Assembly (NCBI RefSeq): GCF_019024325.1
Contig: NZ_JAFNJS010000006.1
Coordinates: forward strand, 186,001-250,000
Length of the DNA stretch: 64,000 nucleotides
Direction of reading: 5' to 3'
DNA from: Falsiroseomonas tokyonensis
Lineage (GTDB): Bacteria; Pseudomonadota; Alphaproteobacteria; Acetobacterales; Acetobacteraceae
In this document: piece after piece, positions 57,247 to 64,000 of the stretch
How the letters are laid out: every line of letters begins with the position of its first letter
Position numbering within the stretch: the first letter of the stretch is position 1
Notes under the pieces: model-generated
Seen by the model: the letters and a program-made list of their open reading frames with translations, nothing else
Databases searched by the model: none
What the model was told of the DNA's origin: nothing
Position numbers and translations under genes: made by a program

Positions 57247-57278
57247 GCGACCCAGGGGCGCAAGCGGCCCCGGGTCGC
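57247..57278 (-). terminator. Hairpin between yceD and rpmF
   Basis: GCGACCC and GGGTCGC (7 bp) with inner GGGGC/GCCCC pairing, 10 bases after the YceD stop in the minus direction. It may attenuate read-through into rpmF. Confidence 0.55.
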
Positions 57279-57287
57279 TTCATCCCC

Positions 57288-57815
57288 CTAGTTCCGCTTG
57301 AGGCGGGCCAGGGCGGCGAAGGGATTCGGGCGCTCGGGGGGCGTATCGTCCATATCGGGCGCGGGCTCAAGCGCATCGCCCTCCAGCTCCGGCGGAATCG
57401 CCGCATCAGGGGCGCGCGGATAGGGGTCCAGCGCCAGGGCCAGCTGCTCCGCCACCACCTCGCCGAGATCGACCACCCCGCCCGAGGTCTCGATCTCGTC
57501 CGGGCTTTCGGGGTCGTCATCGGTGGCCGGCGTGCCCTCCGGCAGCAGGAGCAGGTCGATCGGCACATCGACCCGCTGGGCCACCGGCTCCAGCGTCACC
57601 ACGCATTCCTGCACCACATCGGCCTGCAGACGGCCCTGCAGCCGGGTGGTGCCGTCCGTGCCCGGCACCAAAGTGAGCTGCGCCTCCAGCCGCGGCACGG
57701 CCGGGATGCCGAAGCGGGCGGCCAACGCGGAGCCCTCCTCCGGCCTCGCCCGCAATTCCAGGCGGCGCGGCTCGGTGGCGCCCAGGCGATGCGGGCGGGA
57801 GAATTCGGGGGTCAT
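57288..57815 (-). CDS. yceD: YceD/DUF177 family protein
   Basis: 175 residues. The usual DUF177 features occur: a beta-rich N-terminal half (RLEAQLTLVPGTDGTTRLQG), VVQECVVTLEPVAQRVDVPI with the conserved Cys, VDLGEVVAEQLALALDPYPR, and the C-terminal PNPFAALARLK motif. It precedes rpmF as in most bacteria. Related proteins affect 23S rRNA processing. It overlaps the upstream chaperone gene by 4 bases. Confidence 0.9.
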   Translation of the reverse strand: MTPEFSRPHRLGATEPRRLELRARPEEGSALAARFGIPAVPRLEAQLTLVPGTDGTTRLQGRLQADVVQECVVTLEPVAQRVDVPIDLLLLPEGTPATDDDPESPDEIETSGGVVDLGEVVAEQLALALDPYPRAPDAAIPPELEGDALEPAPDMDDTPPERPNPFAALARLKRN

Positions 57816-58345
57816 GCGAAGCGCACCTTGCCGCGCTGCAGGGCGGCGATGGGCTGGGGCGCCAGGGTGGCGGCGACCGCCTGGGCATGGGCGGCCAGCC
57901 TTTCCGCGGCGCCGTCCGGCACCGCCGCGCCGCGCCAGATATTGCGCGACAGGGCCTCGGCCAGCGCGGCCTGATCATTGGCATCCAGCGCCGCCTCATA
58001 GGCCGCGGCGCGGCCGTGGAAGGCTTCCCACATGCGCTTCACCCGCTTGCCCACCACCAGGTCGCCCACCCCCATCTCCCGCAGGTTCACATCCATATCG
58101 GCGAACATGGCGTCGAAGACGGCCTGGGCGAGCTTCGGTCCCACCGGGTCCGAATCCCGCCTCAACCGGCGGATCAGCAGGGCGACATGCAGCGAGACGA
58201 GGTCGAAGCGCCCGTCCAGCGTGTCGGGCACCCCGAGTCCCGCGAAGAAATCGGGCTGGCGCGCCGCGGCGACGGCCGCGCCGTAGAGCTCGAAGCCCGC
58301 ACGCTCATGCGGCTTGCGTGCGAAAAGGCCGAGCAGGCCCATCAT
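57812..58345 (-). CDS. Ubiquinol-cytochrome c chaperone family protein
   Basis: 177 residues. FDLVSLHVALLIRRLRRDSD, AQAVFDAMFADMDVNLREMG, VGDLVVGKRVKRMWEAFHGR and AAAYEAALDANDQAALAEAL, SRNIWRG match the Ubiq_cyt_C_chap (CBP3-like) family that helps assemble cytochrome bc1. The N-terminus GLLGLFARKP is conserved in alphaproteobacterial members. Start at 58345 or 58342. Confidence 0.9.
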   Translation of the reverse strand: MMGLLGLFARKPHERAGFELYGAAVAAARQPDFFAGLGVPDTLDGRFDLVSLHVALLIRRLRRDSDPVGPKLAQAVFDAMFADMDVNLREMGVGDLVVGKRVKRMWEAFHGRAAAYEAALDANDQAALAEALSRNIWRGAAVPDGAAERLAAHAQAVAATLAPQPIAALQRGKVRFA

Positions 58346-58451
58346 CCACTCCCATTCAGCCGATCCGGCGGGCTGCATCCTGAGGCACCGCCCGGCGGCG
58401 GCCGTTGACCGCAACCCGTCCGGGTGGCATTGCCGCCACATGGAGCGCCCC

Positions 58452-58997
58452 ATGCACGCGGTCAACATCTTGCGGCCCTCGGCGGCCCGTCGAACCACCC
58501 GTTTGGGCCTGGCGCTCGGCGCCCTGCTGGCCACGGCCGGCTGTTCCTGGATGCCCTCCGTCCCCGGCGCCAGCCTGTTCGAAAGCCCGCGCCAGATGCG
58601 CGGCCATGCGGTGGATGAGGAAGCGCTGGCGCAGATCACGCCCGGCGTCAGCTCCCGCGCCGATGTGGAGGCGGTGATCGGCTCCCCCTCCCATACCGGG
58701 ACCTTCGACAATTCCACCTGGTACTACATGAGCAGCGTCACCCGGCAGCGCCCGGCGCGGACCCTGTCGGTCGAGGACCAGCGGGTGGTCGCCATCAGCT
58801 TCAACCAGGCGGGCGTGGTGCAGGACATCAAGCGCTACGGGCCGGAAGATGCGCGCGAGGTGGAGGTGGTCACCCGCATCACCCCCGCCCCGGGCAATGA
58901 CCGCACCCTGCTGCAGCAGCTGTTCGGCAATATCGGGCGGCTGGCGCCGGGCCTCGGCGGCCAGACCAACCAGACGATCGGCGCGCCCACCCGCTAA
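58452..58997 (+). CDS. bamE: BamE family outer-membrane assembly lipoprotein
   Basis: 181 residues from the ATG at 58452 (GGAG 6 bases before). Signal peptide with basic start (RRTTRLGLALGALLATAGC) and lipobox LATAGC. The mature part has ITPGVSSRADVEAVIGSPSH, STWYYMSSVTRQRP and VVAISFNQAGVVQDIKRYG, the SmpA/OmlA fold. Part of the BAM complex. It diverges from the minus-strand chaperone gene. Confidence 0.93.
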   Translation: MHAVNILRPSAARRTTRLGLALGALLATAGCSWMPSVPGASLFESPRQMRGHAVDEEALAQITPGVSSRADVEAVIGSPSHTGTFDNSTWYYMSSVTRQRPARTLSVEDQRVVAISFNQAGVVQDIKRYGPEDAREVEVVTRITPAPGNDRTLLQQLFGNIGRLAPGLGGQTNQTIGAPTR

Positions 58998-59007
58998 GCC
59001 CAGGTGC

Positions 59008-59036
59008 CAGGAAACAGCCGTAACCGGCTGTTCCTG
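59008..59036. terminator. Bidirectional terminator between bamE and the MFS gene
   Basis: CAGGAAACAGCCG-TAAC-CGGCTGTTCCTG, a 12-bp stem with a one-base bulge, located between two convergent stop codons (58997 and 59043). Confidence 0.85.
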
Positions 59037-59042
59037 CGGAAT

Positions 59043-60224
59043 TCAGACCGCCTGCGTTCGGGCCGGGCGCAGGAACAGCGTCAGCCCCAGCGCAAACAGC
59101 AGCGCCGGCAGCAGCATCAGGTTCAGCACATACCAGCCTGCCGTCGCATGGATGACGCCGGAGCCGAGCGCCGTGCAGGCGACGGTGCCGAAGACGATGA
59201 AGTCGTTCGCCGTCTGCGCTCGCACCCGTTCATGCGGCGCATGCGATTCGCCCAGCAGGGTGGTGGCGCCGGTGAACATGAAGTTCCAGCCGAGCCCCAG
59301 CAGCACCAGTGCCACCACGAAGTGCGCGAAGGTCTCGTCCTGCACGGCCACCGCGACGCAGAGCGCATTCAGCGCCACCCCCACCCCGATGATGGTCCGC
59401 GCGCCCCAGCGGGCGATCAGCCGGCCGGTGAAGAAGCCCGGCGCGAACATCGCCACCGCATGCGCCTGGATCACCGTGGCGCTGGCGCCGACGCCGAAGC
59501 CACAGGCCATCATCTCGAGCGGGGTCGAGGTCATCAGCAGGTTCATGGTGCCATAGGCCATGGCGCCGGTGCCGGCGGCGGCCAGGAAGGCGGGGCGGCG
59601 CAGGATCTGGATGATCGGCGTCGCCACCTTCGGGCGCGGCGGCGCCGGCGGCAGGCGGACCTTGGTCAGCAGCACCGCGCAGGCGATCGGCAGGACGGCC
59701 AGGATCAGATAGGTGCCAAGGAAGAGGAAGGGCTCGAACAGGTTGCGGCTGTGCTTCACCAGCTCCGGCCCGAAGATCGCCGCCAGCACGCCGCCGGCCA
59801 TGACCAGCGAGATGGCCTTGGGGCGATAGGCCGGGCTTGCGACCTCCGCCGCCGCGAAGCGGTAGTGCTGGGCGATGCCGAAGCCAATGCCGGCGGGCAG
59901 CGCGCCCAAGGCATAGACCCAGAAATCGCCGAGCCAGATGCCCAGCGCGAAGGTCAGCGCGCCGCAGAAGGACCCGGCCGCGCCCATCAGGAAGCCGGCG
60001 CGGCGGCCGAGGCGGGCGAAGATGATGCCGGCGGGAATCGAGGCCGCCATGGTGGCGACCATCTGCAAGGCGAGCGGCAGGGTGGCCAGCGACTTGTCCG
60101 AGGCCAGGCTGTAGCCCACCAGCCCCCCCATCGCGACCTGGCCCACCACCGAGGCATTCATCAGCGCCTGGCAGAAGAACAGGATCCGCACGTCCCGCTT
60201 CATGCGGGCTTCTTCGGCAAGCAT
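59043..60224 (-). CDS. Major facilitator superfamily transporter
   Basis: 393 residues, about 12 membrane segments. GRRAGFLMGAAGSFCGALTF lies after the loop-2-like FARLGRR motif, GFGIAQHYRFAAAEVASP, ISLVMAGGVLAAIFGPELVK, MAYGTMNLLMTSTPLEMMAC, GRLIARWGARTIIGVGVALN. Resembles YfmO/YnfM-type drug efflux or uptake permeases; substrate unknown. ATG at 60224 overlaps the thiL stop as TGATG. Confidence 0.85.
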   Translation of the reverse strand: MLAEEARMKRDVRILFFCQALMNASVVGQVAMGGLVGYSLASDKSLATLPLALQMVATMAASIPAGIIFARLGRRAGFLMGAAGSFCGALTFALGIWLGDFWVYALGALPAGIGFGIAQHYRFAAAEVASPAYRPKAISLVMAGGVLAAIFGPELVKHSRNLFEPFLFLGTYLILAVLPIACAVLLTKVRLPPAPPRPKVATPIIQILRRPAFLAAAGTGAMAYGTMNLLMTSTPLEMMACGFGVGASATVIQAHAVAMFAPGFFTGRLIARWGARTIIGVGVALNALCVAVAVQDETFAHFVVALVLLGLGWNFMFTGATTLLGESHAPHERVRAQTANDFIVFGTVACTALGSGVIHATAGWYVLNLMLLPALLFALGLTLFLRPARTQAV

Positions 60225-61183
60225 CAGAAGTGACTCCATCCGCTGGCAGGCAGCGGCACATCATGCCCGGCGGGGTCGCGCAGCCGCACCCCCTGCCCGG
60301 CGACAAAAACACCGATCCGCGTCACCGGCACGCCGGCCTCGGCCGCCGCCGCCAGGACACGGTCCGAATCGGCCGGGTCTGCGGCGAAAAGCAGCTCGTA
60401 ATCGTCGCCACCGGTCATGATCCGCGGCAGCAATGCCGGATCGGCGGCGAGCGCGGCCTGAGCCGGCGCGGAAAGCGGCACCGACGCTGCCTCGATCACC
60501 GCGCCGCAGCCGGCCGCGCGGGCCAGGTGGCCGAGGTCCTGCACCAGCCCGTCCGAGACATCCATCGCCGCCCGCGCCAGCCCCACCAGGGCCAGGCCGA
60601 GCGCCACCCGCGGCTGCGGCAGGCGGTAGCGGGAGGCCAGGTGCGGGTCCGGCGGCAGCCGCCCGGTCAGCGCCAGCAGGCCGAGCGCCCCGTCGCCGAT
60701 GCTGCCCGAGACCCAGACCTCGTCGCCCACCCGAGCACCCATGCGCCGCAGCGCCGCGCCCGGTGCGACATGACCCAGGATGGTGAGGGAGAAGGTCGCT
60801 GGCCCGTCGGTGGCCACCGTATCGCCGCCCAGCAGTTCGATGCCGAATTCCGCCTGGTCCAGCGCCAGCCCGGCTGCGAAGGCGGCGATCCAGTCCTGGG
60901 TCACGCCGCGCGGAAAGGCGGTGGTCATCAGATAGGCGAGCGGCGTCGCCCCCATGGCCGCGAGATCGGACAGATTCACCCGCAGCAACTTGCGCCCCAG
61001 CGTCTCGGGCGGATCGTCCGGCAGGAAATGCACGCCCGCCACCATCGCATCGGCCGCCAGCACCAGGCTGCGGCCCGGCGGCGGGTCCAGCAGCGCGGCA
61101 TCGTCGCCGAGGCCCAAGCCCCCCTTCCCGGCCAGCGGCGCGAAATGGCGCGCGATCAGGCCGAACTCGGCGGGCAGGGTCAT
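60224..61183 (-). CDS. thiL: Thiamine-monophosphate kinase
   Basis: 319 residues. GLGLGDDAALLDPPPGRSLV, LAADAMVAGVHFLPDDPPE, LLRVNLSDLAAMGATPLAYL, GGDTVATDGPATFSLTILGH, AMDVSDGLVQDLGHLARAAG and IMTGGDDYELLFA are the PurM-fold active site motifs. It makes thiamine pyrophosphate. It follows nusB by one base. Confidence 0.95.
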   Translation of the reverse strand: MTLPAEFGLIARHFAPLAGKGGLGLGDDAALLDPPPGRSLVLAADAMVAGVHFLPDDPPETLGRKLLRVNLSDLAAMGATPLAYLMTTAFPRGVTQDWIAAFAAGLALDQAEFGIELLGGDTVATDGPATFSLTILGHVAPGAALRRMGARVGDEVWVSGSIGDGALGLLALTGRLPPDPHLASRYRLPQPRVALGLALVGLARAAMDVSDGLVQDLGHLARAAGCGAVIEAASVPLSAPAQAALAADPALLPRIMTGGDDYELLFAADPADSDRVLAAAAEAGVPVTRIGVFVAGQGVRLRDPAGHDVPLPASGWSHF

Positions 61184-61184
61184 C

Positions 61185-61712
61185 TCAGGCGCGGGGCACG
61201 GTAGCAGCGGGGGCCGGCGCGAATTCGTCGGCGCGATAGGCGCGGGCCAGCGCATCCAGCACGCCATTGGCGAAGCGCGGCTCGTCGCCCACGAAGAAGC
61301 CATTGGCGATGTCGAGGTATTCGTTGATCACGACGCGCGCCGGCGGGTCCTTCGGGCTGGCCAGCTCCCCGGCCGCCGCGCGCAGAAGGGCGCGCAGGAC
61401 GGGGTCCAGCTTCTCCAGCGGCCAGTCCTTGGCCAGCGACCGGCCGATGGTCTCGTCCAGGCTCTCGATCTGGGCGGCCGTGTTGCGGACGATGCGGGCG
61501 AAGAGCTTGGCGTCGGCCTCAGGAATCCGGCCCTCGCCATAGCTTTCCTCGGCCTCATTGGGGCCAAGGCGGTGGCGGACGAATTCGGCGATGACCGATT
61601 CGGGGTTCTCCCCGGCCTGCTCGCTCTGAAACAGCGCCTGCACGGCGGCGACGCGGGCGCCGGTGCGCGGGCGGCCGCCGGCGGCGGGGGGCTTGCCCTT
61701 ATGCGCGCTCAT
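61185..61712 (-). CDS. nusB: Transcription antitermination factor NusB
   Basis: 175 residues from the ATG overlapping the ribH stop. ARVAAVQALFQSEQAGENPE, FARIVRNTAAQIESLDETIG, RSLAKDWPLEKLDPVLRALL, RAAAGELASPKDPPARVVIN and EYLDIANGFFVGDEPRFANG, VLDALAR. Slightly longer N- and C-termini than E. coli NusB (139). Order ribH-nusB-thiL is standard. Confidence 0.96.
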   Translation of the reverse strand: MSAHKGKPPAAGGRPRTGARVAAVQALFQSEQAGENPESVIAEFVRHRLGPNEAEESYGEGRIPEADAKLFARIVRNTAAQIESLDETIGRSLAKDWPLEKLDPVLRALLRAAAGELASPKDPPARVVINEYLDIANGFFVGDEPRFANGVLDALARAYRADEFAPAPAATVPRA

Positions 61713-62206
61713 CGGCGGGCCCAATGCGAGAAATGCCAGCGGCGGGCCAGCGCGATCTGGCCGAGCACGGCATGCGCCGCCTCCGCCCCCTTGTTGTGCT
61801 GGTCCGCGCGCGACCGCGCGATGGCCTGGTCCAGATTCGCCACCGTCAGCAGGCCGAAGCCAAGCGGCGCGCCGTATTCGGAGGAGACGGTCATGGCGCC
61901 CTGGCAGACCGCCTGGCAGATGAAGTCGTAATGGTCCGTCTCGCCCTTCACCACGCAGCCGAGCATCAGGAAGCCGTCCCAGCGGTCCGGCGCGCCGAGC
62001 GCCATGCGCAGCGCCGCCGGCAGCTCGAAGGCGCCGGAGACATCGACCACTTCGAGGCTGGCGCCGACGCCTTCCAGCACGCCGCGCGCGCCGGCCAGCA
62101 TGCCGCCGACGACATCCGCATAATAGGGCGCCTGGATCACCAGGATCCGCGGCGGTTCGCCCGCCAGGCCCTTGGCGGCGCGGGTGGGCGCGTCCTTCGT
62201 GCTCAT
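61709..62206 (-). CDS. ribH: 6,7-dimethyl-8-ribityllumazine synthase
   Basis: 165 residues. ILVIQAPYYADVVGGMLAGA, LEVVDVSGAFELPAALRMAL, FLMLGCVVKGETDHYDFICQ and VSSEYGAPLGFGLLTVANLD, ARSRADQHNKGAEAAHAVLG are the family signatures (VSGAFELP, GxVxxGxTxHxD). Last but one step of riboflavin synthesis. It is separated from ribB by 118 bases without a clear riboswitch. Confidence 0.96.
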   Translation of the reverse strand: MSTKDAPTRAAKGLAGEPPRILVIQAPYYADVVGGMLAGARGVLEGVGASLEVVDVSGAFELPAALRMALGAPDRWDGFLMLGCVVKGETDHYDFICQAVCQGAMTVSSEYGAPLGFGLLTVANLDQAIARSRADQHNKGAEAAHAVLGQIALARRWHFSHWARR

Positions 62207-62324
62207 ATCTTGACCCTTAAACGCCGGGCGCCGGCTTGGCTTCGCGCCACAAGGCGCGGCGGCCATTCGGCCGCTCGGCCGGCGAAAGGCGCCGGCCGCC
62301 TGTCGCTTGATTGTGCCGCAGGTA

Positions 62325-63452
62325 TCACTTGCTGTCCTTCGGGATCGGCCGCGTCTCCACCACCGTCAGCCCATAGCCTTCCAGGCCGACCAGCGGGCGG
62401 GGGTTGTCGGACAGGCGGATGATGTCGCGCAAGCCCAGATCCGCCAGGATCTGCGCGCCGATGCCATAGTCCCGGATCTCCGGCGAGACCAGGCTGCGTT
62501 CCCGCGCCGCGCGCACCTGCTGGGACAGCCCGTCCAGCCGCCAGTCGCGCAGCATCACCACCGCGCCGCGCCCGGCTTGCGCGATGCTGCGCATGGCGGC
62601 GTGCAGGTCATCCTCCACCTTGCCGCCCACCATGTCCCGCAGCAGGGAGGTGGCATGCATCCGCACCAGCACCGGGCTGGGGCCGGAAAGGTCGCCCTTC
62701 ACCAGGGCCAGGTGCTCGCCATGATCGAGTGTCGAGGCATAGACCACCACGCGCCAGGTGCCGCCCACCCCCTCCACGCTGCCTTCCTCCACCCGGCGCA
62801 CCAGGCGCTCGGTCCGGCGGCGATGCGCGATCAGGTCGGCGATGGTGCCGAGCTTGAGGCCGTGATGCTGGGCGAAGGCCACCAGGTCCGGCATGCGGGC
62901 CATGGAGCCGTCGTCGTTCATGATCTCGCAGATGACGCCGGAGGGGTTGAGGCCGGCGAGGCGGGAGAAATCGACCGCCGCTTCCGTATGCCCGGCGCGG
63001 ACCAGCGTGCCGCCCTCCCGCGCCACCAGCGGGAAGACATGGCCGGGGGTGACGATGTGTTCGCGGCCGAGTTCCGGATTGATGGCCACCGCCACCGTCC
63101 GCGCCCGGTCGGCGGCCGAGATGCCGGTGGTGACGCCGTCCCGCGCCTCGATGGAGACGGTGAAGGCGGTGGCGTGTCGGGTGCCGTTGGACTGCGCCAT
63201 CAGCGGCAGGCCGAGCTGCTTCACCCGGTGCCGTGCCATGGCCAGGCAGATCAGCCCGCGGGCGTGCTTGGCCATGAAGTTGATGGCATCCGGCGTCGCG
63301 AATTGCGCCGGGATGACCAGGTCGCCCTCATTCTCCCGGTCCTCGTCATCCACCAGGATGAACATGCGGCCGCGACGGGCTTCCTCCAGCAGTTCCTCGG
63401 TGGGGCTGAGGAAGTCGTGAAAATTGGTGGTGCGGGCGGTCACGGTGCTCAT
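62325..63452 (-). CDS. ribB: 3,4-dihydroxy-2-butanone-4-phosphate synthase with decayed GTP cyclohydrolase II half (RibBX type)
   Basis: 375 residues. The RibB part is intact: MFILVDDEDRENEGDLVIPA, TAFTVSIEARDGVTTGISAA, VFPLVAREGGTLVRAGHTEA and AVDFSRLAGLNPSGVICEIM. The RibA half (residues ~205-365) keeps the fold (VLVRMHATSLLRDMVGG, DYGIGAQILADLGLRDIIRL) but lacks the RVHSECLTGD sequence, the zinc cysteines and the catalytic cluster, so cyclohydrolase activity is unlikely. A separate RibA is expected elsewhere. It overlaps ribE by 4 bases. Confidence 0.92.
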   Translation of the reverse strand: MSTVTARTTNFHDFLSPTEELLEEARRGRMFILVDDEDRENEGDLVIPAQFATPDAINFMAKHARGLICLAMARHRVKQLGLPLMAQSNGTRHATAFTVSIEARDGVTTGISAADRARTVAVAINPELGREHIVTPGHVFPLVAREGGTLVRAGHTEAAVDFSRLAGLNPSGVICEIMNDDGSMARMPDLVAFAQHHGLKLGTIADLIAHRRRTERLVRRVEEGSVEGVGGTWRVVVYASTLDHGEHLALVKGDLSGPSPVLVRMHATSLLRDMVGGKVEDDLHAAMRSIAQAGRGAVVMLRDWRLDGLSQQVRAARERSLVSPEIRDYGIGAQILADLGLRDIIRLSDNPRPLVGLEGYGLTVVETRPIPKDSK

Positions 63453-64000
63453 GCCTCGAACTCCCGCAGGCGGGCGACGTAGCGGGCCAGCATGTCGATC
63501 TCGATATTGACCAGATGGCCGGGGCGCAGCTGGGCGAAGCCGGTCACCTCGGTGGTGTGGGGGATGATGTTCACGCCGAATTCCTGGCCTTCCACCTCGT
63601 TCACCGTCAGGGACACACCATCAATGGCGACGGAGCCTTTCGGAGCGATGAACGGCGCGATGGCCTTCGGCACCCGGAAGCGCCAGCGGGTGGAGCCGTT
63701 TTCCGGCGTGGAGGCCAGAACCTCGCCCAAGCCATCGACATGGCCGGAGACGACATGGCCGCCCAGCTCGTCGCCCATGCGCAGCGGCCGCTCCAGATTG
63801 ATGCGCCGACCGACCTGCCAGCCGCCCAGCGTCGTTTTCGTCAGTGTCTCGGCCGAGGCCTCCACCGTGAAGGCGGTGGGTTGCAGTTCGACCGCGGTGA
63901 GGCAGCAGCCGGAACAGGCGATGGAGGCGCCGAGCACCGCGCCCTCCAGCCAGCCCTCCGGCACGGCGACGGTCAGGCGCATGTCCTGCCCCTGCCCGAT
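63449..64000 (-). CDS. ribE: Riboflavin synthase alpha chain (partial)
   Basis: Runs off the right edge; the N-terminal ~23 residues (MFTGI start region) are missing. Visible: GASIACSGCCLTAVELQPTA, FTVEASAETLTKTTLGGWQV, GRRINLERPLRMGDELGGHV, VSGHVDGLGEVLAS and GSVAIDGVSLTVNEVEGQEF, FGVNIIPHTTEVTGF: two lumazine-binding repeats. Dismutates ribityllumazine to riboflavin. First gene of the visible rib cluster. Confidence 0.94.
   Translation of the reverse strand: MGQGQDMRLTVAVPEGWLEGAVLGASIACSGCCLTAVELQPTAFTVEASAETLTKTTLGGWQVGRRINLERPLRMGDELGGHVVSGHVDGLGEVLASTPENGSTRWRFRVPKAIAPFIAPKGSVAIDGVSLTVNEVEGQEFGVNIIPHTTEVTGFAQLRPGHLVNIEIDMLARYVARLREFEA

Noticed and set aside
62207-62324. FMN riboswitch between ribB and ribH
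   Set aside because: 118 bases without the conserved FMN aptamer segments; only GC-rich inverted repeats are seen.
1-64000. CRISPR array
   Set aside because: No regularly spaced direct repeats seen; the only short repeats are protein-coding or leader duplications.
1-64000. Insertion sequences or transposase genes
   Set aside because: No transposase motif or terminal inverted repeat flanked by target duplications was found; the only mobile parts are the prophage and the intein.

Overview
The window is GC-rich DNA from an alphaproteobacterium. An Acetobacteraceae member such as Roseomonas is the best guess, based on composition, the plsX-fabH-ihfA-merR order, a RibB protein with a decayed GTP cyclohydrolase II half, and a GcrA-type regulator. 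About 84% of the window (1 to ~53.94 kb) is a temperate podovirus-like prophage whose left end lies outside the window. Its right end sits in a tRNA-Pro gene at ~53.9 kb. The rest (54-64 kb) is ordinary chromosome.

Prophage late arm (minus strand, 27.05 kb down to 1). In transcription order: a possible small terminase subunit, a GNAT-like XF1762 protein, several tiny coupled ORFs, the large terminase, a beta-helix tailspike, two small ORFs (one membrane-anchored), a P22-type portal, an unknown, the scaffold, an N4-gp56-type major capsid protein, two head-region proteins, a P22 gp4-like adaptor, two more beta-helix tailspikes, a P5-like lytic enzyme, a P22 gp10-like tail factor, a small coiled-coil protein, a Gly-rich virion protein, and three ejection-type proteins. 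The last of these is a polyvalent protein with an inorganic-pyrophosphatase-like domain. Gene order after gp4 follows P22 (gp4, gp10, needle, ejection proteins), with tailspikes and the lytic enzyme inserted.

Prophage early regions. A 330-bp divergent region at 27.05-27.38 kb starts a short plus-strand operon (27.4-31.0 kb) carrying small unknowns, one frame-disrupted gene, a MarR-like regulator, an acyl carrier protein and a nucleotidyltransferase-like protein. A minus-strand operon (40.4 down to 31.1 kb) holds replication functions: a RusA resolvase, winged-helix and DUF1376 proteins, a PAPS-reductase-like protein, and a primase-helicase interrupted by an Ala1 LAGLIDADG intein in its Walker A motif. 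A second plus-strand operon (40.8-49.3 kb) carries a GcrA-like regulator, a DNA adenine methyltransferase, a Cas4/RecB-like nuclease, RecT and an SMC-like ATPase. The lysogeny block (49.3-53.8 kb) has a promoter with inverted repeats, an XRE repressor, an excisionase-like gene, a tyrosine integrase and small accessory genes.

Chromosome. Minus strand: merR, ihfA, fabH, plsX, rpmF, yceD and a ubiquinol-cytochrome c chaperone. Then bamE on plus, and a minus-strand riboflavin/NusB/ThiL/MFS cluster ending in a truncated ribE.

Almost all prophage genes overlap by 1-8 bases at ATGA, GTGA or TGATG junctions, so translation is coupled through long operons. Family names were assigned by reading motifs and order. 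No database search was run.
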